Source: Bugula neritina
Taxonomy: Eukaryota > Bryozoa > Gymnolaemata > Cheilostomatida > Bugulidae
DNA: 64,000 bases
Assembly: GCA_964035545.1 (NCBI GenBank)
Contig: OZ037769.1
Coordinates: 15,161,133-15,225,132, forward strand
Direction: 5' to 3'
The stretch's first letter is position 1. Each line of letters begins with the position of its first letter. Both the position numbers and the translations under genes were made by a program. The notes beneath the pieces are model-generated. The model was given only the letters and a program-made list of their open reading frames with translations, made no database searches and was not told the DNA's origin. Below are positions 1-62,329 of this stretch, piece by piece.

Positions 1-1360
1 TTAATTACTAATATAAATATACTACTATGAATATTATGATTATTATACTTTACAATTCAAAGTAAGATAATCATAATACGAACTGGTAAAACTAAATATA
101 AAGTAAATGTAATAATACTAATAGTAGTTATCCATTCCCCTTTGGTTTCACATACTAATAATTGGAAACCTCTGTCCTAATATTATTTTTATTAATACTG
201 CTCAAAGTTTGATCCCTATTTAGTTTTATAGTTCACTCACCAGCTACATAATTTTATTAAAATACATGTGGTATTGGTTATAGTACTAGTGAAACTTGAA
301 GTTGAATAGCATGCTTATTACTCACTGCTCTTTGCTTACATTATTAGGGTTACTCTTTAGTCTTAGAGATACCCTAACATAAACTTGAAAGCTGGAGGTA
401 GTACTAGTCTAGTGCTGTGTTAATCCTACACTGTTGACTTATCAACACTGTGACTATAATTATGACTCCTAAGTCAAAGTCATTTTCATATAGTAGTAAT
501 CACTATGACAGACTGAAAGTCAGGAAAACTAAATATAATGGTAAAGTGTGTAAGAATAAATCATACTTAATCAATTACTTTTAGTTTTGTTACCAGTGTT
601 GGGTCAACTTTCAGAATAAAGAATAAATATAATTATAAAGATAAATGGATAAAAATTCCAATCATGGTTTAATGTGCCTATTTTAAGCTGTTAATTTAAT
701 TACTATAATATAAGTGCTCAAAATACAACTTTTGATTTTCATAATTATGTTTTAATTTAATACAGATACCATAGTATCATATACAGTAGAATCAGTTGTA
801 TCTTATTTAATAATGAAGTAACTTATTGGAGCTTTCACAGTTATTAATTATTTACTTGTTAGTCTTTGAACTGGGACAATGTTTGAAACTTGAAGTAGAA
901 TGAAGTTTGATTTCAGTTACCGCAATGGTATCTGCAGTCACAATAGGAATACGCATATAACTATGTTTATATTTGTGAAAAATATATAGTCAAAACTAGA
1001 TAAGGTAATAGTAATTATAATTGGTTTCACTTTTAATATATTCCTATAAACTGGAAAATAGACAGAAGCATTTAATCATGAAAGTAAACCTAGTGGAAGT
1101 AAATCAATTCACTAAGTATAGTAAAATATTTACTATTCAGTAAGTTTATTTACTTTAGTTAATTGTACTTGATTATTTCTGTCGGTTTTTCAGTTGATTT
1201 TTCTACCTTTTTCTATAGCATATCAAACTACCACAAAGTCATGCTTCCGTATTACAATTATAAACATAGTGTTACTGTGTAATGTTATAGTAATGTAATA
1301 GTAATATTTGGATCATTGTAAGTATTTCTGTTGTTGTACTGATTGATAAATATTTTTTAG

Positions 1361-3729
1361 CTTGCATGGATATTTGCAACGATCAAGATGTTATTTGAAC
1401 CTGGACTGGAATAAAGATGGCAAATCGAGAAGCTAGCTACAATTATTCTGCAGAAAGAAACTTGGTAAGCAAAAATAAGCTGCAGCATTAAGCAGTAAGC
1501 AATATGACGATGAACTTTGCTTGGTTTTGATTGACCTTAAAATATCTGGTCACCTTTCACCAACGTGGTCCTGCGCGGGTGGCGGGTGACCTTAAAATGT
1601 CTGTTGCACGTAAAATAAATTTTGTGACAGTCAAAAGTATGCTGATCTTTTTCGTATTTCAGTGCATCGGTGTCTTAGCTTAAGAGCTGAACCCAACAAT
1701 TATGATCTAAAGCTGTTTTTTACTAGAAAGTGATTTTACTGTCTTTCTGATTATTCTTGGTTTTTCAGCTTGATGAATTGAATAAATGGATTTGATTTCG
1801 GGTATTATGTAATGGATGAAAGAAATTTTTCTTAAATTTGTACAGAGCAATTTTTGCTATTGCTATGATGTTTAGTGATGAAATTGCACCCTTAATAACC
1901 CTGAAAACTTTCATTACTAGCATTTGTTTATGTTTATTTTTAGGAAATTAAAATGAAGACACAACTCACCGATGCTATCTCACTGTGCCTGCATGCAGTT
2001 TATCTAAAAAGGTACTCCTATTAGCTGGCTCTTGCCCAATACCTGGTTGTCTCTGTAACTATTTTTTGCTCGCAGATGAGTTTTTTGAACTTGACATTTT
2101 ATTGATTTTGAAAGTTATAGTGAGCTTTGAACTTGCTAGCATCGTTTTTAAAGACTTGCTGCAGTTTTTATCAACATTTTTTAAGTCAATGGTGTTAGTT
2201 TGGAAGCTCTCTCACTCCTCTCTCTGTCTCTTTCTCCCACACCTTCCACTCAACCTCTCTCTCTTTCTCCCCCTCTCTCCCACCCTCCCTCTCTCCCACC
2301 CTCCCTCTCTCCCACCCTCTGTCTCTCCCACCTTCTCTCTCTCCCACTCTCCGTCTTTCCCACCTTCTCTCTCTCCTAACCTTTCTCTCTTCCCTTTTCC
2401 ACTATCTCTCTGACTCTCTCCCTTTCTCTCTTCTACCCCATCTCTCTTCCATCCTCTCTCCTAACCTTTCTCTCCCACCCCCTCTCTCCCACTCTCTTTC
2501 TCTCTCTAGTTTGCATGGCTTTACCCAATTTTGGTTTATTTTTTTATTTTGTTTCAGAGTATCCAAAAGGAAAGCTAAAATTTATTTAATATATATTATA
2601 CTAACTTGAACTTTACATATAATATCAAATAAATGCTGTGTTTTGTTAAAACAATGTTTGCAACTTTGTAGTATATTCAAATTCATAATTTATTTGTAGA
2701 GTCACACAACAAGACACTACTCTGACACACTCACAAGTTGCCAATGATCCAGCAGTATAGATGATTGTTTTCTCCACTGGCTATGCTGTCACGCTTTACT
2801 GTTGTGGTGTTTGAAACAAACCAATTGTTTGCCTACGCAGATTAGGGTGAGAAAAAAAGTGAGAAATGAAAGCTGTTTTTAATACCAACTACACTTAGTT
2901 TTTATTGAATGAAAAACAAAGTGAAATCATTAGTTATCCGTTAAATGACTAAATCATTGTTTATAAAGATGAAACACAAATAATCTTATAATATGCTAAT
3001 GAAATTTGGCTTTCAAATAGCTTTTTTCTGTATATTTGTTGAGGAAGTTTATCTTCAACAAAACTTCGTAGCTGTTGAATATGTGGAGAGTATTTTATAT
3101 TGCATAAATTTATAGAGTAAAAGGTTCTCATCAAACTTTTACAACTTAGCTCATCTACGGTTTAAAAGTGTGAGTCACCCTTCACACTAGAGTTTTATAA
3201 AGTTTTAATGAATGTGCAGTATTTTATAAAATATTGTGTGTCTCGTAAATTTAGCTATTTCTACCTTTTCAGTGAGATTGGGGTAAACACACCTCAAAAT
3301 TCACATCTGGTATCACATTGATTTATCGCAAGTCAAAGTACACCTACTAACTCTTCCTTCCTTAATACCTGCTTGCTTTTGCACTTCTACTCATTTCATA
3401 TACCTAACATTTCTCTTGCAGATGAATTACATCTTTTAAGTTGTAAAAGCCTTAAATAGCATGAAATTAATGAGGTTTAAACTGTGGCCACACTAACTAT
3501 TGATGCGTTTATTGATGGGTTAAATTACACGAAAATATTGTCTCTTTCTTTTTAGTTTCACCTAAAGTATTACATACTATTGATGGAGGCTTTGCTGAAG
3601 TTTTTGGGTGATGATTTGTCAATAATTTTCCAGAGAAGATGATGCCACGGTGGCTGGCATCATTATGCAGTTTCCAAATTTCTTTCGGCTTTGCTCTAGT
3701 GAAAATGTTGGAAAACAATCAACAAAAAG
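1361..3729 (+). CDS. Unidentified spliced gene, left-arm copy (three 5' exons)
   Basis: Three exons with consensus splice sites keep one reading frame: 1361-1464 (ATG at 1417, 16 codons, donor GTAAGC), 1944-2011 (acceptor TTTTTAG, donor GTACTC) and 3634-3729 (acceptor TTTTCCAG, donor GTTTGT). Phases 0 then 2 agree. An in-frame TGA at 1396 supports the ATG as the start. The peptide begins MANREASYNYSAERNL, continues through TQLTDAISLCLHAVYLK and then EDDATVAGIIMQFPNFF. I do not recognise the family. The exon-1 difference between arms (GCA versus GCG, Ala) is synonymous. The 3' end is not established: a possible last exon starts near 5071 after TTATTGTAG. It could be a gene fragment carried by the duplication. 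Confidence refers to this being genuinely coding. Confidence 0.45.
2206..2512. repeat. CT-rich polypyrimidine tract (left arm)
   Basis: About 300 bases of nearly pure C/T on the + strand, built from CTCTCTCCCAC-type units of 10-20 bp. Any open reading frame across it (Ser/Leu/Pro repeats) is a by-product of composition. The mirror tract in the right arm is shorter. Confidence 0.9.
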
Positions 3730-3807
3730 GTTTGTACCATAAACGAAGTTATTGTGTGCGTGTTGTCAAAGCATAAAGTGTGCTGGAAATTTTTGGGTTT
3801 CTGTTGA

Positions 3808-4220
3808 GATGCGTTTTTGCTTTTCCTGCATGAAAAAAGTTCCAGTTTCAGTTAATATCACTAGCGGAGTGCCCACCTATATTTTAAATCATATTGATGC
3901 ATAAGTTCTTTTTGTAATATTAAAAGTATAACTTGCTTAATTGCTATTCAATGCCCTTTGAAGTTTCAAACTGTAATTAATTAGTTGATTTGGCAGCATA
4001 GTATCGATGATTGATGAAGGCAGCCGATATAATTATAAGCATAAATATCTATATCTACATGAAGATGTCATTCCCAATGATTGTTATTCTGAAATCAGCT
4101 GATTAAGTTATCACAAACTAAACATTTTGACCAGCGGCTTGCAATGCAACTCGGTGAAATTTCAGACCTAGATAAATTGAATTTCTTACTGAAAATCGTG
4201 AAGGTATTAAAGTTTAAAGT
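3808..4220. mobile_element. TIR element copy (family of the 42-44.7 kb foldback), left arm
   Basis: The left end GATGCGTTTTTGC and following bases match the left terminus at 42010 (GTTGCGTTTATACC). The right end CTGAAAATCGTGAAGGTATT matches the right terminus at 44704-44722. Interior landmarks are shared too: CATATTGATGC, TGCCCTTTG, CCGATATAATTATAA, GATTAAGTTATCACA and CAATGCAACT. It is about 410 bp, non-coding, and lies between exon 3 of the unknown gene and the inner arm end. Confidence 0.7.
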
Positions 4221-6246
4221 GAAAGTTTAAAGGGTCATCTCTCTGCGAATTCTAATAGCATGGTGCCAATTAGACTTGAAAAAATTTCAAGGCACTACAA
4301 AGCACTAAGCCCATTCTTACAAGTAGTTTCAAAGTGCACTGGAATTTCAGTTTACTTGTCATTGTATAGAATCCTGATCTACACTATATAGCATTCACTA
4401 TTGCCTGCTTCTTCTAAGCATCTATAATGTATTAACTACAGTTTGCTTTGAGAAGTGAATTTCTACTTGGTTGTTTTTTCCTTATCGTTCCGTTGTTTGC
4501 CAGTAGTCTTAATTTAATGGATTTTCCCTTTTCAAAAGTGGTTGTGACAATCAAAACACATCATGCAGCCTGCAACTACACAATCAGTCAGTAATTTCAT
4601 CCATTAAAGTAGCTCTTCTGGTTACTCTTGCTCACCTAAAAGCCTGAGCCTCATTCAAATTGCAATTTTTTAAAGTTGTTAGTTTTTCATGCAGTCTTTC
4701 ATTTTTTTTTTGTTAGGCACAAAATTAGTATTCACTAGACCTAATCTTTCATCTGCATGTATGCCTATTGTTTGTTCATTAAAGAAAAACCTCTGCTGAA
4801 TATTGAACTAATAATGAAAATGAATTCCCTAAACTAAAAGTAGCAGTGTGATTTTGGTATTACAATTAGTTGTTAGCATAGAGTCAAGTTATTGACAGGA
4901 ATTTTCAAATTGAAATGAATGAATTTCATTGTAAGTCAGCAAGATTTAGTCTAAGTAAACATAGCATTACATCGTGTTTTATTTAGCATTTGCAGAAGGC
5001 AACATATATTTTAAGGATTATTGTAAACTTAAATGTAATTTTAAGTACTTTCCATGTTTGTTATTGTAGATGGTCTTGTTCTTTGGGATGGATGTGACAA
5101 CTCCTTGTGTCAAGCTTAACTGATTGACTACTGAATCCCAATCATATGTTTTGCCAAAAAATGTGAAAATGGAGTACATGTCTACTTTATTTGAGAAAAT
5201 ATTAAAAATACTTTTGAAACTTCATCTAGCCAAACAATACAACAGTTTCATTTCATTAAAAAATATCATTTGCACAAAAATGTATTATGTAATCGAACAA
5301 TTTCTAGAAAAAAAGTGCTTTCCTCCAGTTTTGCTAATGAACTACATTTTTCATTATATGCTTGTCTTTATAATTTTATTAATTGTTTTTTCTGGTGAGT
5401 CAATTAAAGTCAATTCAACCTAGAAAAGTCTGAATTTCAGACCTAATTTCAAGCTAGAATATTCACATTTTTAGGTCTGCGTTTGCAAACATTGTTGTGT
5501 TACTTTACTTTTTATATTTTTTGAAATAAATATCTTTTTAGCTTGTGCCTATTCATGATTAGAATAGTATAATAATATTTAACTTTTCTTCAATTTCAAT
5601 AGATGAAAATGTTGATCAGTTGGAGTATTCAGTTTAGCTGAATTTTACTTGCTTCTGCGAAAACAATCTTTTGGAGTTGTCTGCCCTCTCTTTAGGTAAT
5701 TTTTGACCTATGGTCAACGCAATAATTATAACTTTTTAAAGATGCTTGTGAACCTAACAATATAGCATAACTATCAAACCACATTATTCAATATCTGCAT
5801 AAAATTTAGCCGATAAGCTGCCACCCAATGAGCTTGAAAAGATATTAGAATTCTAGCTCAGTGCTGCCATCAATGTAGATATTTATAATGATATAAACCC
5901 AAAACTCATTATTGCATGAAATTATCTAACCATTCCTGACAAAGAATCGAGATAATAACTCCAAAGTTGGTCAGTTGAAACCACAGCAATAATACTTTAA
6001 TCGTTATAATTGTCAGGTTTAATTTTATACCAAGCCCCAATAAGTACATATAACTATGACAACACAGCCTAAGCACCTCCAATGCAAGAAATTTAGTATT
6101 GTGGTGCTGCAAATCCTCCAGTTACAAATGAGTAGAGCTTTCATGATTATTGGTCTACCATAATGTTAATTTAGTTTTAAGGACTAGCATAAATGCTATT
6201 ATATGCGGGAGGTATTTGAAAAGCTTCCAACTCCATCTTCAACTAC

Positions 6247-6422
6247 GGGCTATTATAATTATGCGGATAAACGAGATACTACACTCAGACTGCCCTGTTA
6301 TAGTACTATGATTGGCTACTGCAAAATTTTTGCCGATAGACAACATTTAATTATGATGTAATGTATCTCGGATTGGTACATAAGTGTTATGTCTGAGGAC
6401 GAGATACTGTGAAATTATGCCC
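6247..6422. mobile_element. Possible small MITE at the inner arm end
   Basis: A 176 bp segment starts GGGCTATTATAATTATGC and ends with the complement of GGGCATAATTTCACAG. Both ends carry the motif CGAGATACT in inverted orientation. The same sequence recurs in the right arm at 9353-9528 and partly in the third copy. No clear target-site duplication is visible and the terminal match is short, so calling it a transposon is tentative. Confidence 0.3.
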
Positions 6423-6430
6423 TGCTATAT

Positions 6431-6786
6431 CGACATAAGTTTTGCAGTAGCTAATCATAGTACTGTAATAGGGCAGTCTGAGTGTAGTATCCCGACTATC
6501 CGCATAATTGTAATAGCCCATAGTTGAAAATGGAGTTGGAAGCTGTTCAAATACCTCCCACACATAATAGCATTTATGCTAGTCCCTAAAACTAAATAAA
6601 CATTATGGTAGATCAATAATCATGAAAGCTCTACTCATTTGTAACTAGAGGATTTTTAGCACCCCGTTACTAATTTTTTTTGCAGTTGAGGTGCTTAGGC
6701 TGTGTAGTCATAGTTATATGTACTTATTGGGACTTTGTATAAAATTAAACTTGACAATTATTCGGATTAAAGTATTATTGCTGTGG
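6431..6786 (+). repeat. Third, older copy of the inner arm end
   Basis: This stretch matches 9440-9794 in direct orientation and 5989-6335 in inverted orientation, but with clearly more differences (roughly one in ten by eye) than the two arms show between themselves. It therefore predates the copying that homogenised the arms. With the end of the left arm it forms a local inverted repeat centred near 6425. It ends about 150 bp before the TATA-like box of CLCA, so the promoter-proximal DNA of CLCA is repeat-derived. Confidence 0.85.
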
Positions 6787-6936
6787 CATTCGAATTTATC
6801 TACAAGTCAAAGTTTGATGATAAAATCACTTTTGATAAAGCCAAGTCAAATATCATCTGGTCACATAAACCAGATTGACTGGACAGCAAAGGTTGTCTAT
6901 AACTCTTTCTGCTAGGAGAAAGTCTGTGCTCTACAG

Positions 6937-6943
6937 TATATAA
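6937..6943 (+). promoter_or_regulatory. Candidate TATA box of the CLCA gene
   Basis: TATATAA lies 71 bp before the ATG at 7008, which would put transcription start near 6967-6972 and give a 5' leader of about 40 nt. It sits about 150 bp after the end of the third arm copy. AT-rich surroundings make chance matches common. Confidence 0.4.
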
Positions 6944-7007
6944 CGTTTACTTCTGATGCTACTCAGTGATTAGAGCTTGCCCACAACCTCTGTCTTCAAC
7001 AGCTACC

Positions 7008-57212
<50,205 letters not shown>

Positions 57213-57435
57213 CTCATTACCATAAAGCACATTATTTTATGTGATGTTTAGGTATATTTAGTAAGCTTTTTTGCAAAGTTGCATTGAATTTGCTCAAAAT
57301 TAGGTTTTAAAGTTGTATTTAATGTTATTTTTATTGAAATAATATTGTCTTTTGGCTGCACGCTGAGCTTTTACTCAGTGTGGTTTAGCTACTATATTTA
57401 GTGTATTTGTGACTTTATATATAAGTGTGGCAGAA

Positions 57436-57441
57436 AATAAA
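57436..57441 (+). terminator. CLCA polyadenylation signal
   Basis: AATAAA lies 224 bp after the stop codon and is the first canonical hexamer after it that I see, giving a short 3' UTR of about 245 nt. Confidence 0.75.

Positions 57442-59312
<1,871 letters not shown>

Positions 59313-59398
<86 letters not shown>
59313..59398. repeat. (TA)n microsatellite flanking the hAT-type element
   Basis: About 43 TA units directly before the terminal CAGAGATGTAG. TA sequence resumes after the element at 61107. Confidence 0.95.
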
Positions 59399-59402
<4 letters not shown>

Positions 59403-61106
59403 GATGTAGTGGTACCCATACGGTCCCATACGCCGTATGGCCTAGAAGAAAATAGATTGTTCTAGGCCATACGCCCGTATGGGCATAATATTTTTGAAAG
59501 ATGATTAGTGCACAGGATAGTTTGGGCATCCTCACTGAGAATATCATAAATTTCGCTCACAATCTAGTTTAAGTTCTTGTTATGTTGATGCTATGTGGGT
59601 GGTATGCGTGTTGCCTACTTGTGATTGTTTAGCCTGAGATTACACTATGAATAGTAAGCAGTCATCAACATTCCATCTTCTCATCTCTACGTGTTCACTG
59701 AAGCGCGAAGTGCTGTGCATTGGTGATTGCTAAGGGAAAAATATTTCATTTCAGTGTGTAAATCACTAATTTGTAGAAAATCTATGAAGGCTATTGAAAG
59801 GATCAAAAAATTTGCTATGCATAAATTTATCAGGTTTCCGACAGTGTTTGTTCTATTCCAATACCATACTTTCCTGCTGAGATATTTGGCAGATTTTGAA
59901 AAATAAACTTTTAAGATAAAATTGGCTAAAATGGGTAGTTTTTTGTCTATAACTTTGCAAAAAAAGTATTGAAAACTCGAAAAAGCAGGTGCTCTGAGGA
60001 ACAGGAAGATCTACAACATGGTTTTTAAATTTTTATTCTAGCACAATTAGGCAGTGACAGCTAGAAGGTTGCCCTTATCTATCTTGTGTGGACTTGTATT
60101 TTGTCAATAAGCAATGGAATTTAAAAAAACCAACATGAAATCCAGAAATAAAATCAAAATGTCTTCAAGAAACAGTACCAGTTGTGTAGGAGAGGTTAAC
60201 GGTCTACAGGTACTATGTCCACATTTTGCTCAAAAACCTAGCGTTATTGCATGTTAATTATCAATGCAATGAGGTTTTGCAAACTGTACGCCACCATAAG
60301 TAACCGTTTATGTTTGATTGTACTAACTAACATTTGGCTTTATATTTAATCATCTTCTAGGTTAACACATATTAAACCTGTCAAATTTTTTCATTTGGGG
60401 TATGTTTCCTTGATGTGTCTAGTGAAAGTTCAGGGGTTTTACTTTAAAACCAAGCTAACATACTCTTCTTGGGTGTGCTTTATTGTGTGTTAGAAGGCGT
60501 GGTGGTATCTCCTTATGGTTTAGACTAATACTCTAATAAACTCCAATTAGGTTTTTAACCAATTTCTGCTTGCCAATGAGTTATCAATTCAAATTGCTCT
60601 TTATAAATAACAAACACACATTTTCTGACTTGCAATCTGCCTCTCTTCTGATCTAGTATTCTTTTTCTGGGCACGTCAGTCTATTAGTTAATAATAAAAT
60701 AATCAGGTTGCAATTGGAGAGCACTTGTTACCTTCCTCTATCCTTCCATCTTTTTGAGATCTTCAGCAATTTTTCTGTACAGGCTGGACTTGGTGCATGT
60801 CAGAACAAACCTAACTGCAGTTGAGTAAGACTACATTTAAAATTACAGTCAACAAGTATGGGACAATACTGAATATTTATATAGTTTGCAGCAATGCCCA
60901 GTCGTCATGTATAAGCTGGTATGGTATGAAAATAACAGTGAGGTGCACATTTCAACACAGATTTTTTCAGAAGAATTAGAATTCACAATGGCTTTAAATT
61001 GCATAAATTTGCATCAGAAGAGCCCTGAGGGCTTCGGTGGCCGGGGCGCTGCCCGGACCCCCGGCCTGAGAGTATGGCCTAGAATATTTTTGCCACTACA
61101 TCCCTG
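59399..61106. mobile_element. 1.7 kb non-autonomous hAT-type element
   Basis: The left terminus CAGAGATGTAGTGG is matched by the complement of the right terminus (CAGGGATGTAGTGG), the classic CAGRG start of hAT TIRs. Subterminal TATGGCCTAGAA appears near both ends, and the right end has a GC-rich patch (GGCCGGGGCGCTGCCCGG). Both flanks are TA repeat, so an 8 bp duplication TATATATA is compatible but cannot be proved. No transposase frame is seen. Confidence 0.75.
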
Positions 61107-61546
<440 letters not shown>

Positions 61547-61635
61547 CACACATCATTAGAATACACTCTTTTTTAATGGGTCCGTCTGCTGCTCACTGTA
61601 TCTCATTGTATCTGTTTTACAATAGTCTGTGTTAA

Positions 61636-62325
61636 CCCTTTCGCGATCAACTTTGAAGTTACATAATTTTATGCCTCGTTTGAGTTTATCGCTAAATTTT
61701 CTAACAAATTTTGCATAACTTTCAATTTCATTATTAAAAAGTTACACTTGATTTTGGCCTTAAATAAACTGGGTATTATAATTTTAAGAGTATTTTCTAT
61801 TATAAAAAGCTTCTTAAAGTGACGGGAGACCTTAATTCTAGCTAAAATCATTCATTTTAATTTGACCTCTCAAAACCGCCATTTTAAAATTGAAAATTCA
61901 AAATGATAAAATTAATTTATAATATGATTCAAAATATAGTGACTTTAACATTTCTGTTTATTTAGATGTTCTTCTAAATGTAATCTGAATAAAATAAACT
62001 GGCTCCCTATAATTTGACAGCAGTTTCTTGCATTTGAAAGCAGCGTTAAAAGTTACCGATAATTTTGAAACTTAGGGATTAAATTGAAAAGCAACTAGCT
62101 GGCTTGGTAGCTATTAATTTAATCAAATTTAATGGCTATAATTATCCCAAAATTACCAAGCTGCACTATCAACATCAATTACAAAAACTTCTAGGCTGTT
62201 CGGTTGAAAACTGGAAGTTTAAAGTAAACGCTATTGTTTAGTTACCTAAAAGACCATATATGGTCCATTGATCTGTGGATAGTGTCGCTTTGAGGGACAT
62301 ATATGGTCCATTGATCGCGTAAGGG
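61636..62325. mobile_element. 690 bp piggyBac-type MITE
   Basis: TTAA flanks both ends (61632-61635 and 62326-62329). The termini are CCCTTTCGCGATCAA and the complement CCCTTACGCGATCAA. CCCTT termini with TTAA duplication are diagnostic of the piggyBac superfamily. Near the right end CATATATGGTCCATTGATC is repeated directly (about 62256 and 62298). No transposase. Confidence 0.85.
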
Positions 62326-62329
62326 TTAA

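Larger units (their letters stand above)
1..6424. repeat. Left arm of a large inverted repeat
   Basis: Reverse-complementing 9351-15774 reproduces this stretch almost base for base. Position 1 pairs with 15774 and 6424 with 9351, and checkpoints in between pair at coordinate sums near 15775-15806. In compared segments I see roughly one or two differences per 100 bases, plus indels: a 30 bp tandem duplication in the other arm near 9865-9925 and different pyrimidine-tract lengths. The outer end is not visible because the pairing runs to the first base of the window, so the arm may be longer. The inner end is sharp at 6424. The arm contains exons of an unknown gene, a TIR element and a CT-rich tract. 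Confidence 0.95.

Noticed and set aside
1985-2413. 142-codon frame in the left arm (also 13428-13790)
   Set aside because: Its second half is the CT tract and its start overlaps the exon of the unknown gene in another frame.
3509-3718. 69-codon minus-strand frame in the left arm
   Set aside because: It is the antisense of the better-supported exon 3 of the unknown gene.
5124-5423. 99-codon frame present in both palindrome arms (also 10383-10682)
   Set aside because: It is present twice only because the arm is duplicated. The two versions differ by replacement changes, the composition is that of AT-rich DNA, and no splice context supports it.
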